A stretch of DNA of 64,000 nt, from assembly GCF_017355965.1 (NCBI RefSeq), contig NZ_JAFIQW010000004.1, positions 62,001 to 126,000 on the forward strand. The letters run 5' to 3'. This document shows, in pieces, positions 7,806 through 16,485 of the stretch. Position numbers and translations under genes: made by a program. This stretch comes from Desertivibrio insolitus. Lineage in GTDB: Bacteria; Actinomycetota; Actinomycetes; Actinomycetales; Microbacteriaceae. The number at the start of each line of letters is the position of its first letter. Positions within the stretch are counted from its first letter, which is position 1. The notes under the pieces were generated by a model. It had not been told where the DNA came from, searched no databases, and saw only the letters and a program-made list of their open reading frames with translations.

Positions 7806-9289
7806 CCCGCACCCGCTGGATCTTCGCGGGGCAGCTCGGGCCGCTGTTCGACGACGGCGGCCCGGTGTTGCTCATCGAGGCGAGGGCGCCGCTCGCGCGG
7901 CATCCGATCCACCGGCAGAAGGCGCACCTGATCCTGTCGGCGATGCGTCACCGTGCTTGGGAGCTCGGTGACCGCGTCGAGTTCGTGCGCGCCGAGACGT
8001 ACCGCGAGGTCGTGGAGGGTCGCGACGACCTCGAGGTGATCGACCCGACCTCGTACAGCGCTCGCCGCTTCGTGCGGCGGATGGGTGCCGAGGTGCTGCC
8101 GAGCCGCGGCTTCGTGACGAGCGAGGTCGACTTCCGGGAGTGGGCGGATGCCAGGGGCGGGCGCCGCCTGCTGATGGAGGACTTCTACCGGGCCCGGCGC
8201 AAGGCCACGGGCGTGCTGATGGAGGGCGACGAGCCCGTCGGCGGCACCTGGAACTACGACCACGACAACCGGCAGCCCCCGCCGAAGAACGCCGTCGGTC
8301 TCGGTCTGCCCGACCCGTGGTGGCCGGAGGAGGACGACATCGACGAGGAGGTGCGCGCCGACCTCGACCGCTGGCAGCGGGACGGCGCGGTGCGGCTGCT
8401 CGGCGAGGACGGGCCGCGGCGGTTCGCCGCGACGGCGGAGGAGGCGCAGCGGGCGCTCGACGACTTCGTCGAGACGCGGCTGCCGGACTTCGGTCCGTTC
8501 GAGGACGCGACGCTCACCGGGGACTGGACCATGGCGCATTCGCTGCTGAGCGCGCCGCAGAACCTCGGGCTCATCGATCCGCGGCACATCGTCGACACGG
8601 TCGAGGCCGCCTATCGCCGCGGCGACGTTCCCCTGCAGAGCGCGGAGGGGTACATCCGGCAGGTCATGGGCTGGCGCGACTGGATGTGGCACCTGTACTG
8701 GTACCTCGGCGAGGCGTACACCCGCTCGCACAACAGGCTCGATGCCCGCGTCGACCTGCCGCGCGAGTTCACCGAGCTCGACGCCGACGCGATCGAGGCG
8801 AACTGCCTGCACCACGCGATCGACGGGGTGCGCCGGCACGGCTGGGCGCACCACATCCAGCGGCTCATGATCATCGGCAACTGGGCGTTGCAGCGCGGCT
8901 ACGACCCGCGACAGCTCAACGACTGGTTCATCTCGATGTTCGTCGACGGCACCCCGTGGGTGATGCCGCCGAACGTCATCGGCATGAGCCAGCACGCGGA
9001 CGGCGGAATCGTGGCGACGAAGCCCTACGCGGCGGGCGGCGCCTATATCGACCGGATGAGCGACCACTGCGGCGGCTGCCGCTTCGACCCGAAGAAGCGC
9101 ATCGGCGAGGACGCGTGCCCGTACACGGCGGGCTACTGGGCCTTCCTCGACCGCAACGAGGGCCGGCTCGTCGGCAACCAGCGCATGCGCCAGCCGCTCG
9201 CGGGTCTGCGCCGACTCGCCGACCGCGAGGACGTGGTGCACCAGGAGCGCACCCGCGGCGACGGCTTCCAGCCGATCGAGCCGCGCTGA
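7802..9289 (+). CDS. phrB: Iron-sulfur bacterial photolyase/cryptochrome (FeS-BCP), probable (6-4) photolyase
   Basis: A 495-residue member of the deoxyribodipyrimidine photolyase-related family (PhrB/CryB-like), which repairs UV (6-4) photoproducts using FAD, a lumazine antenna and a [4Fe-4S] cluster. Cluster cysteines are visible as ANCLHHAID, HCGGCRF and DACPYTAGYWAF. The FAD-binding region includes YIRQVMGWRDWMW and WALQRGYDPRQLNDWF. The GTG start overlaps the upstream stop. The coupled Rieske flavoprotein could be an electron source, which is inference from position only. Confidence 0.9.
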   Translation: MTRTRWIFAGQLGPLFDDGGPVLLIEARAPLARHPIHRQKAHLILSAMRHRAWELGDRVEFVRAETYREVVEGRDDLEVIDPTSYSARRFVRRMGAEVLPSRGFVTSEVDFREWADARGGRRLLMEDFYRARRKATGVLMEGDEPVGGTWNYDHDNRQPPPKNAVGLGLPDPWWPEEDDIDEEVRADLDRWQRDGAVRLLGEDGPRRFAATAEEAQRALDDFVETRLPDFGPFEDATLTGDWTMAHSLLSAPQNLGLIDPRHIVDTVEAAYRRGDVPLQSAEGYIRQVMGWRDWMWHLYWYLGEAYTRSHNRLDARVDLPREFTELDADAIEANCLHHAIDGVRRHGWAHHIQRLMIIGNWALQRGYDPRQLNDWFISMFVDGTPWVMPPNVIGMSQHADGGIVATKPYAAGGAYIDRMSDHCGGCRFDPKKRIGEDACPYTAGYWAFLDRNEGRLVGNQRMRQPLAGLRRLADREDVVHQERTRGDGFQPIEPR

Positions 9290-9305
9290 GGGCGGCGGGC
9301 CGGCA

Positions 9306-9379
9306 GTACTCATGCGTGGCGGGCGCGACGCGCCGGTGCCACACGGCGTGTCGCGGCGCCGGTCCTAGTTTCCGCCGGG
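9306..9379. repeat. 74-bp intergenic element, copy 1
   Basis: It begins GTACTCATGCGTG, contains GCGACGCGCCGGTGCC and CGGCGTGTCGCGG, and ends with CCGCCGGG. A second copy of the same length and about 80 percent identity by eye lies 138 bases downstream. It sits just after the photolyase stop and encodes nothing obvious. Confidence 0.75.
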
Positions 9380-9443
9380 ATCAAGCCCCCGCTGCGGAGC
9401 GGGCGGAACGCACGGCGGAGAAGCACGCGGGCGCCGGTCAGCC

Positions 9444-9517
9444 GTACTCATGAGTGTGGATGCGACGCGCCGGTACCGCACGGCGTGTCGCGGTGACGAG
9501 TCCTAATTCCCGCCGGG
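9444..9517. repeat. 74-bp intergenic element, copy 2
   Basis: Same layout as the first copy. It includes the perfect palindrome ACTCATGAGT at 9446-9455, then GCGACGCGCCGGTACC, CGGCGTGTCGCGG and CCGCCGGG. The whole 9290-9698 stretch has no convincing gene; it holds these two elements, a CCCGCT/AGCGGG hairpin between them and the terminator of the SLH gene. Confidence 0.75.
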
Positions 9518-9650
9518 CGCGGAGTCATCGCGACGCGGGCGGCGGGGCCACCGGATTGGGAGTGATACGCCTCTGCGTGCGTGCCAGTCGGCTTTGAATC
9601 GCGCTCGAGGCGCCCGTCGTTTGCGCGCCGCGAAACCCGACCTGCTCAAG

Positions 9651-9680
9651 CGGGGAGAGCGCTGTCACTTGCTCTCCCCG
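9651..9680 (-). terminator. Hairpin terminator of the SLH-like gene
   Basis: A perfect 10-bp stem CGGGGAGAGC/GCTCTCCCCG with a 10-base loop lies about 20 bases past the stop at 9699. No T-tract follows on either strand, as is usual at high GC. Confidence 0.6.
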
Positions 9681-9698
9681 CCCTGGGTCTCTGCAGCG

Positions 9699-10853
9699 TT
9701 AGTAAATTCGGACCCAGTCGTTGCACCGGGACGTCGTGAAGCCCACGTCGGTCGAGCTGATCGTGACGAGCGAGTCACCCTCGAAGAAGTCGTTCGCGAT
9801 GATGTCCTCGGACTCGCCGCTGAACGACCGCATGCGCTCCCAGTAGCAGCCGTCGTTGGCGGTTGAACTGTACGTACCCGGCTGCAGGTCCCAGTTCACA
9901 ATGAAAGTTCCGCCGTCGCCGGGCGCCCATGGTTGAGGTGCCCCCGACGGCGCATTGACGCCCTGCCAGGTGTTGCAGCCTGACGAGCTGAATGCTGCGT
10001 CACCGGCGCTCACCGTGACGACGCTGCGACCGTTGCTGAAGCTGTTGGCGATGATCTCGTCGGAGGTCCCGCCCGTGCCGGAGAGCCGTTCCCAGTAGCA
10101 CCCATCGTTGTTGATCGAGCGATAGGTACCCGCCGACACCTTGCGCGTACCTTCGCCGCTGAAGCTGCCGTAGCCGAACTCGAACGGACGTGAGCAAGTG
10201 CCCAAGTCGACCTGCCCGCCCGACGGGTTCTTCAGGCGGTACATGAACGCGGCCATAGCGTCGCGGGCAACCGATTGAACGGGAGCGAAGGCCCTACAGC
10301 CGAATCCTTGATCCCACCCGGTCGAAATGCCCATGCTCGCCAACCAACTGATCTCTCGGTAGAACTGATTGTTCGAAGGGACATCGGTGAAGGGACTCTG
10401 GGCAGGGGGTCCGTAATTCTCGATCTTCGAATAGCGGAACAGGAACGCCGCCATCGCGTCGCGGTTCACCGCTTGCAGCGGCTTGAACAGGCGTTTCCCG
10501 TTCTCGTACCACCCAGTGGTGATTCCTTGCTCGTTCAGCCACGCAATCTCCTTGTAGAACAAGTTGTCGGTGGCGACGTCATCGAAAGGAGACACCCTCG
10601 GCGGGTTGAACGCCGGGCTGCCATCCAGGCGGTATAGGAAGGCGGCCATCGCGTCGCGGTTGACCGCAAGCAGGGGGCGGAAAGTACCGTCTGGCCAACC
10701 GGTGGAGATCCCGTTGTCCGCCAACCAGCTGATCTCGCGGTGGAACTGATTGTTGGTAGGCACGTCACGGAACGATGCGGCGTGGGCGGGTGCGGCGGCG
10801 CCGAGCGCCATCGAGACAGCGAGTGCTGCGGCTAGGAGCGTTTTTCTAAGCAA
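9699..10853 (-). CDS. Secreted S-layer-homology-like protein with C-terminal GCYWER repeats
   Basis: A 384-residue exported protein. A signal peptide (about residues 1-26, ending APAHA) precedes three SLH-like repeats of about 55-60 residues, each with an F.DV opening, EI.WLA..GI.TGW and RDAMAAF.YR. Two repeats of about 70 residues follow, each with NDGCYWER, a DIIAN or EIIAN.F block and a late Cys before W. It probably binds the cell wall. The start is TTG, supported by GGGGAAG upstream. Its GC content is visibly lower than that of its neighbours, suggesting transfer or unusual selection. Confidence 0.82.
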   Translation of the reverse strand: MLRKTLLAAALAVSMALGAAAPAHAASFRDVPTNNQFHREISWLADNGISTGWPDGTFRPLLAVNRDAMAAFLYRLDGSPAFNPPRVSPFDDVATDNLFYKEIAWLNEQGITTGWYENGKRLFKPLQAVNRDAMAAFLFRYSKIENYGPPAQSPFTDVPSNNQFYREISWLASMGISTGWDQGFGCRAFAPVQSVARDAMAAFMYRLKNPSGGQVDLGTCSRPFEFGYGSFSGEGTRKVSAGTYRSINNDGCYWERLSGTGGTSDEIIANSFSNGRSVVTVSAGDAAFSSSGCNTWQGVNAPSGAPQPWAPGDGGTFIVNWDLQPGTYSSTANDGCYWERMRSFSGESEDIIANDFFEGDSLVTISSTDVGFTTSRCNDWVRIY

Positions 10854-11089
10854 GGTTCTTCCCCAATGTCAGGTTGCCGTGACTCTAGCGATTGCTTCGC
10901 CCCTCTATGCATCCCACTTGCTGGGGTCATCAGGTCCGTGCGGCTCGTCCCTTCAGCATCGGTGAGGGACCATCGATGGCCGTTGCACTCTCCGTCGCGT
11001 CTTCTCGGCAGCGCTGACCGTCTCGACGGCGTGCGCTAGGGGTAGAGCGAGCTGAGCAGCGCCCGCGGTCGCCCGTAGGCTCGACACCG
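10854..11089. other. Intergenic region between divergent SLH-like and DUF6804 genes
   Basis: This stretch holds the leader of the SLH-like gene and the -10 of the DUF6804 gene (TAGGCT at 11076-11081, nine bases before the ATG). The left half is AT-richer than the window average. I see no gene or repeat in it. Confidence 0.4.
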
Positions 11090-11449
11090 ATGAGCACCTC
11101 CCGCTACCCGCAGCAGCAGTACCGACGAGTCGGGCTCGCGCCGGGCATCCTCGGGGCGGTCGTCGCGCTCGCCGCGGTCGGGGTCATCGGCGAGGACTGG
11201 TTCACGATCGTGCGCTACGCGCTCTCGATCCTCGCCGCGATCCTCGCGGTGTTCTCCTTCCAGGCGCGGCAGTGGTGGTGGCTCCCCGTGCTCGCCGCGG
11301 TCATCGTCGTGTGGAACCCGGTGTTCCCGCTGGCCCTGCCCGACGAGGCCTGGTTCGTGCTGCAGTACGCCGTCTCCGTCGTCTTCCTCGCGGTCGCCTT
11401 CACGGTGCGGCTGCCCGTCGAGGACGATCGCGGCGCGCGTAATCGCTAG
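11090..11449 (+). CDS. DUF6804-like small membrane protein
   Basis: A 119-residue protein with four closely packed hydrophobic segments (LAPGILGAVVALAAVGVI; IVRYALSILAAILAVFSF; WWWLPVLAAVIVVWNPVFPL; VLQYAVSVVFLAVAFTV) and charged ends. The arrangement and the WNPVFP motif fit the DUF6804 family of actinobacterial membrane proteins. Its function is unknown. Confidence 0.7.
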   Translation: MSTSRYPQQQYRRVGLAPGILGAVVALAAVGVIGEDWFTIVRYALSILAAILAVFSFQARQWWWLPVLAAVIVVWNPVFPLALPDEAWFVLQYAVSVVFLAVAFTVRLPVEDDRGARNR

Positions 11450-11465
11450 GAAACGTGCGAGGGCG

Positions 11466-11471
11466 TACAAT
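11466..11471 (+). promoter_or_regulatory. Candidate -10 box of the SNF2-Stealth pair
   Basis: TACAAT in GGCGTACAATCA is the best -10 in the 182-base gap. It would give a leader of about 155 bases that includes an 8-bp hairpin TCACGTCG/CGACGTGA at 11535-11554 and the GAAGGAGG ribosome site at 11621-11628. Confidence 0.35.
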
Positions 11472-11631
11472 CAATTAGTCGCCGACGCCACCGGCCTTCT
11501 TCCGAGCCCGGGTCTGGCAGTCCAAGCGCAAACATCACGTCGAGCCCGACGTGAATCGACACCGCCCGGTGCATCGGTCCGCATCAGCAGGGATCCTCCC
11601 CACGGACAGGACACCGGGGCGAAGGAGGACC

Positions 11632-13767
11632 ATGGCCAGTACAGGCCAGCAGCAGAGGCAGCGTCCCGCGGGATCGTCACGGCCTCACAACCGCCGCCGC
11701 GGACACGGCGACGACCAGGGGATCATCCCCGTACTCGCCCGCACCGCGCGCGAGATCGAGGCGGCCGTGCAGAAGGCGCCGCTCAAGCCCGCGAACCGCA
11801 CCCGCTTCCAGGTGACCGCCCTCCTCATCCGCGAGGAGCGGGCTCGGGTCAAGGCCGACACCGAGCTCACCGAGGCCGAGCGCGCCGAGACCCTCAAGCG
11901 CCTCGACGGCCTCGCCGGCATCCTGGCGAAGACCGCCGCCCGCGACACGAGCGTCATCACCCTGCTCGGCGACGAGGCCCCGGTGAGCGACGCGGCCCGT
12001 GAGCTGCGCCGCCGGCTCCTGCTCGACGCCGGTGTCGAGCTGCCGCCGGAGGAGCTCATCATCACGAAGGAGAAGCCGCAGCAGGCGCCGGTCGACCAGA
12101 AGCAGGTCGTGCCCGTCTCCGTGCGTCAGCGCCAGATGGCGAACCCCTTCCTCGAGCCCGACTTCTCGGCCGTGCCGCCCAAGGCGCAGCCCGTGCGCCG
12201 CCTCGCCAACTGGGAGCTGCTCGGCCCCCTGTTCCGCTCGTTCGAGATGGGCGCCGGCGGTCAGGCCGCGTCGATGGATCTTCCGGATGTCGCCACGACC
12301 GCGACCCCGGGCGGCATGACGCTCATGCGGCACCAGGCGCGCTTCGTCGAGGCCGTGCGAGAGGGTCACCGCACGTTCCTGCTCGCGGACGAGCCGGGCC
12401 TCGGCAAGACCGCACAGTCGCTGCTCGCGGCATCCGTCTCCGCCTCGTACCCGCTGCTCGTCGTGGTGCCGAACGTCGTCAAGGCGAACTGGGAGCGCGA
12501 GGTCGCGCTCTGGACGCCGCGGCGCACCGCGACGGTGGTGCACGGCGACGGCGACGACATCGACGCCTTCAGCGACGTCGTGATCGTGAACTACGAGATC
12601 CTCGACCGCCACGTCGGCTGGCTCAGCCGCTTCGGCTTCAAGGGGATGGTCGTCGACGAGGCGCACTTCATCAAGAACCGCGACTCGCAGCGCTCCCGCA
12701 ACGTGCTCGCGCTCAGCCAGAGCATCCGTCAGCTGCAGCCGAACGCCCTCTTCATGGCACTCACCGGTACGCCGCTGATCAACTCCATCGACGACTTCAA
12801 GGCCATCTGGCAGTTCCTCGGCTGGATCGACGAGACGAAGCCGATGCCCGTGCTCATGAACCGGCTCGAGGAGATCGGCCTCACCCCGGCCGACCCCGGC
12901 TTCTTCGCGGAGGCGCGCCAGGCTGTCATCGACCTCGGCATCGTGCGGCGCAAGAAGGTCGACGTCGCCGCCGACATCCCCGCCCGCCGCATCGCCGACA
13001 TGCCCGTCGAGCTCGACGACGAGGCCGGCCGCTCGATCCGCGAGGCCGAGCGCGCGCTCACCGCGCGGCTGCTCGAGCGCTACCGCCGCCGGGTCGAGCA
13101 CTCGAAGCCCGAGACGACGCGTGAGCAGATCATCCGCGCGGTCGCCCACGAGGAGCTCGAGGAGTCGAAGGCCGCCGGCAACGGCGAGAACGTGTTCTCG
13201 ATGGTGCGCCGCATCGGTCAGGCGAAGGCGATCCTCGCCGCCGACTTCACGGCGCAGCTCGCCCGCAACGTCGGCAAGGTCGTCTTCTTCGCCAAGCACA
13301 TCGACGTGATGGACGCCGCCGAGGCGCACTTCGCCAAGTCGGGACTGCAGACCATCTCGGTGCGCGGCGACCAGACGTCGTCCGCGCGTCAGAAGCAGAT
13401 CGACGCGTTCGTGAACGACCCGGATGTCTCGGTCGCCGTCTGCTCGCTCACGGCCGCGGGCGTCGGGCTCAACCTGCAGGTCGCCTCGAACGTCGTGCTC
13501 GCCGAGCTCAGCTGGACGAGTGCCGAGCAGACGCAGGCGATCGACCGCGTGCACCGCATCGGCCAGGAGGAGCCCGTCACCGCGTGGCGCATCCTCGCCG
13601 CGCACACGATCGACACGAAGATCGCCGAGCTCATCGGCAGCAAGGAGGGTCTCGCGGCCCGTGCGCTCGAGGGCGCGCAGGACGTCGAGGCCGAGTCGAA
13701 CGTGCAGCTCGACACGCTTGTGCAGCTGCTCACGGATGCCGTCGAGGCACGGGGAGGACGTCGATGA
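11632..13767 (+). CDS. SNF2-family DEAD/DEAH-box helicase
   Basis: A 711-residue SWI2/SNF2 ATPase that should translocate on duplex DNA and remodel protein-DNA complexes. After a basic N-terminal tail, motif I is DEPGLGKTAQS (about residue 260), motif II is VVDEAHFIKN, motif III is ALTGTPLIN, and motif VI is QAIDRVHRIGQ. No bromo, SWIM or nuclease domain is seen. GAAGGAGG precedes the ATG. It overlaps the Stealth gene by ATGA, an unusual partner. Confidence 0.92.
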   Translation: MASTGQQQRQRPAGSSRPHNRRRGHGDDQGIIPVLARTAREIEAAVQKAPLKPANRTRFQVTALLIREERARVKADTELTEAERAETLKRLDGLAGILAKTAARDTSVITLLGDEAPVSDAARELRRRLLLDAGVELPPEELIITKEKPQQAPVDQKQVVPVSVRQRQMANPFLEPDFSAVPPKAQPVRRLANWELLGPLFRSFEMGAGGQAASMDLPDVATTATPGGMTLMRHQARFVEAVREGHRTFLLADEPGLGKTAQSLLAASVSASYPLLVVVPNVVKANWEREVALWTPRRTATVVHGDGDDIDAFSDVVIVNYEILDRHVGWLSRFGFKGMVVDEAHFIKNRDSQRSRNVLALSQSIRQLQPNALFMALTGTPLINSIDDFKAIWQFLGWIDETKPMPVLMNRLEEIGLTPADPGFFAEARQAVIDLGIVRRKKVDVAADIPARRIADMPVELDDEAGRSIREAERALTARLLERYRRRVEHSKPETTREQIIRAVAHEELEESKAAGNGENVFSMVRRIGQAKAILAADFTAQLARNVGKVVFFAKHIDVMDAAEAHFAKSGLQTISVRGDQTSSARQKQIDAFVNDPDVSVAVCSLTAAGVGLNLQVASNVVLAELSWTSAEQTQAIDRVHRIGQEEPVTAWRILAAHTIDTKIAELIGSKEGLAARALEGAQDVEAESNVQLDTLVQLLTDAVEARGGRR

Positions 13768-15329
13768 CGCTGAAGCCCACGCTCGTTCCCACCAACCAGA
13801 CTCGCCGCTTCGACTCCGACGTCGTGCTGCGCAAGGGCGTCTGGACGCTCGTGCACGCGGAGACGACGCCGCAGCAGTCGCTCGAGCAGGACATCCTCGC
13901 GGTGCGCCAGGTGCTCATCGACTTCGAGATCGAGCACCTGCTCATCCGCGGCGACCGCAACCGCCCCGTGATCGCCGTCGACCGCCGCGACCGCAAGACG
14001 CTCGCCGCGGCGTTCGCGCAGGCCTTCGCGCGGCAGCCGTTCTACGCGAAGCCGGTCGACGTCGCGGGCAGCCCCGTGCTGCTCGCCGACGGCGTGCTGG
14101 CGACTGACTCGAAGGCAACCGTGCTGCGCCTGTACCGCCCGCGCATCGAGACCGTCGGCGAGCTGCGCTACGGCGCCCGCCACGGCGTGCAGGTCGAGCT
14201 GTGGAAGTTCGAGGGCGACACGATCGTCGCCCCCCTCGAGAACGCGCTCATGCGCAAGACGCTGCCCCGCGAGGAGGCGATCGACGCCCACGTCGAGCGC
14301 TTCGGCGTGGAGTGGCCGACGTTCGAGGGCATGTGGGCGCCGCACGCGAGCGACATCACGTTCGACATCGACATCGTCTTCTCGTGGGTCGACGGCACCG
14401 ACATCGAGTTCCAGCGGCAGCGGGCCGCGCGCATGAAGAGCTACGTCGTCGGCGAGGGGGATGACTCCGAGGCCCGCTACCGGCAGATCGACGAGCTCCG
14501 CTACGCGCTCCGCAGCGTCTACATGTACGCGCCGTGGGTGCGGAACATCTACATCGTCACGGACTCGCCCCGCCCGAAGTGGCTCGACGAGCACCCGCGC
14601 GTGAAGATCGTGCCGAGCGAGGAGTTCTTCAAGGACCCGAGCGTGCTGCCGACGCACAACTCCCAGGCCGTCGAGAGCCAGTTGCAGCACATCCCGGGCA
14701 TCAGCGAGCACTTCCTGTACTCCAACGACGACATGTTCTTCGGTCGTCCAGTGAGCCCGGAGCTGTTCTTCTCGCCCGGCGGCATCACGAAGTTCGTCGA
14801 GGCGACGACCCGCATCGGCCTGGGGGAGTCGAACCAGTCGCGCAGCGGCTTCGAGAACTCCGCCCGCGTCAACCGCCGCCTGCTGGCCGACCGCTACGGC
14901 AAGGTGACGACGCGTCACCTCGAGCACTGCGCCGCGCCGCTGCGCAAGAGCGTGCTGCTCGAGATGGAGGAGGAGTTCGCGGAGGACTTCGCCCGCACGG
15001 CGGCGAGCCGCTTCCGCTCGTCGACCGACATCTCGGTCACCAACTCGCTGTACCACTACTACTCGCTGCTCACGGGGCGCGCGGTCACGCAGGAGAACGC
15101 GAAGGTCAAGTACATCGAGACGACGCTCAAGTCGTCGCTGCGGGAGATGAAGCGCCTGCTGAAGACCCGCTCGATGGACATGTTCTGCCTCAACGACGGC
15201 AGCTTCCCCGAGATCTCGGTCGAGCAGCGCACGGAGGCCGTGACCGACTTCCTCAAGCGCTACTTCCCGATCCCGGCGCCCTGGGAGAAGCGCGACGACG
15301 TCGTGCAGCAGGAGCGGGACGCGAGCTGA
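13764..15329 (+). CDS. Stealth family sugar-phosphate transferase
   Basis: A 521-residue member of the Stealth family, enzymes that transfer hexose-1-phosphate from a nucleotide sugar to make capsular or wall phosphodiester-linked glycans. Conserved regions are visible in order: CR1 DIDIVFSWVDGTD, CR2 RYRQIDELRYALRSVYMYAP with IYIVTDSPRPKWL, CR3 SEHFLYSNDDMFFGR, and CR4 FCLNDGSF. The N-terminal 200 residues are less conserved. There are no membrane segments, so it should act on the cytoplasmic face. Translation is coupled to the SNF2 gene. Confidence 0.9.
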   Translation: MTLKPTLVPTNQTRRFDSDVVLRKGVWTLVHAETTPQQSLEQDILAVRQVLIDFEIEHLLIRGDRNRPVIAVDRRDRKTLAAAFAQAFARQPFYAKPVDVAGSPVLLADGVLATDSKATVLRLYRPRIETVGELRYGARHGVQVELWKFEGDTIVAPLENALMRKTLPREEAIDAHVERFGVEWPTFEGMWAPHASDITFDIDIVFSWVDGTDIEFQRQRAARMKSYVVGEGDDSEARYRQIDELRYALRSVYMYAPWVRNIYIVTDSPRPKWLDEHPRVKIVPSEEFFKDPSVLPTHNSQAVESQLQHIPGISEHFLYSNDDMFFGRPVSPELFFSPGGITKFVEATTRIGLGESNQSRSGFENSARVNRRLLADRYGKVTTRHLEHCAAPLRKSVLLEMEEEFAEDFARTAASRFRSSTDISVTNSLYHYYSLLTGRAVTQENAKVKYIETTLKSSLREMKRLLKTRSMDMFCLNDGSFPEISVEQRTEAVTDFLKRYFPIPAPWEKRDDVVQQERDAS

Positions 15330-15351
15330 CGCTCACGACGCAGCCCTGACA

Positions 15352-15388
15352 CAGCAGGACCCGGCCGCTTTTGCGCCGGGTCCTGCTG
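15352..15388. terminator. Bidirectional hairpin terminator
   Basis: A 14-bp perfect stem (CAGCAGGACCCGGC with its complement ending at 15388) with a loop containing TTTT. It lies between the convergent Stealth and phosphoesterase genes and can serve both. Confidence 0.75.
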
Positions 15389-15401
15389 CGTGAGGAGGCG
15401 G

Positions 15402-16340
15402 TTACGCCACCGGCACCTTGACGGGCATGGTCAGCGGGGGCTCGGGCGCGATCTTCTCGTTGACCGCGTCGGCGATCCGCACCTGCGCGGCCTCGAGACG
15501 GCGCGCCGTCTCCTCGGCGTCGACGTGGTCGAGCGTGCGGTACTCGCCGACGGGCACCACGGAGTGCAGCACGGTGCCGTCGTAGACGTGCACGAGATTG
15601 AACGCCTGAGCACCTTCGCGGCCCTTCGTGCCGCCGACCGGCACGTTGAGGTCCTGGGTGTAGCAGGTGGCCGAGGCGACCGACACCGGGATGCCGGCGA
15701 ACGTTGCGGTCGAGGAGTAGTGCAGGTGCCCGGCGAGGATGCTGCGCACGTCGGTGCCCTCGAGCACCTCGGCGAGCGGCCGCTGGTTGCGCAGCTCCAC
15801 GAGCACCGCGAGGTCGAGCACGGCGGGCACCGGCGGATGGTGCATCGCGAGGATCGTGCCGTGCGGCGCGGGGATCGACAGCTCCTCGGCTAGCCAGTCG
15901 AGCTGCTCGCCCGACACCTCGCCGTAGTGGTGCCCCGGCACCGTCGAGTCGAGCGTGATGACCCGGAGCCCGCCCACGTCGTACACGCGGTCGATCGGCC
16001 GGGTCGAGGCCGTCGCCTCCCGGAACAGCTCGGTGCGGAACGTCGCCCGGTCGTCGTGGTTGCCGATCGCCCAGATCACCTGCGCCCCGAGGCGCTCGGC
16101 AGCGGGCTCGACGATGTCCCGGAGCTTGCGGTACGCGTCGGGCTCGCCGTGGTCGGCGAGGTCACCCGTGAAGACGATCGCCTCCGGCCGGCCGCGGGAG
16201 GCCTCGACCTCGGAGAACAGCCGGCGGAGAGCCGCCTCGCTGTCGACCGAGCCGTACAGCTTCCGGTCCCCACCGAGCAGGTGGGTGTCACTGAGATGGA
16301 GCAGGAAATGATCCGGCCTGGGGTATTCGGCCGTTCGCAT
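15402..16340 (-). CDS. CpdA-like metallophosphoesterase
   Basis: About 312 residues. Calcineurin-like phosphoesterase of the class III cyclic nucleotide phosphodiesterase type. Metal ligands are visible: HLSDTHL, TGDLADHG, GNHDDRATF, a His in MHHPPVP and GHLHYSS. Such enzymes hydrolyse 3',5'-cAMP or related phosphodiesters in the cytoplasm; the true substrate is not known. The start is taken at the ATG of MRTAEYPRP; a GTG two codons earlier (16346) and an ATG at 16397 are alternatives. The gap from 16346 to 16485 shows nothing. Confidence 0.85.
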   Translation of the reverse strand: MRTAEYPRPDHFLLHLSDTHLLGGDRKLYGSVDSEAALRRLFSEVEASRGRPEAIVFTGDLADHGEPDAYRKLRDIVEPAAERLGAQVIWAIGNHDDRATFRTELFREATASTRPIDRVYDVGGLRVITLDSTVPGHHYGEVSGEQLDWLAEELSIPAPHGTILAMHHPPVPAVLDLAVLVELRNQRPLAEVLEGTDVRSILAGHLHYSSTATFAGIPVSVASATCYTQDLNVPVGGTKGREGAQAFNLVHVYDGTVLHSVVPVGEYRTLDHVDAEETARRLEAAQVRIADAVNEKIAPEPPLTMPVKVPVA

Positions 16341-16485
16341 CGTCACAGGAAGTCCTTCGTCGGCGGCGCTGTGCAGGAGCGCGGATGCTCTCTTCACTCA
16401 AGCTTTGTCGCCTCCGCGCCGGATGTCCCGAGCGCGCCTCACGATTTAAGTACCTGTTCAGATACCTCTCACGCCGCGGCCATGT

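Noticed and set aside
11450-11631. Possible tRNA or riboswitch in the leader of the SNF2 gene
   Set aside because: Only one 8-bp hairpin is seen; there is no cloverleaf, CCA end or known aptamer core.
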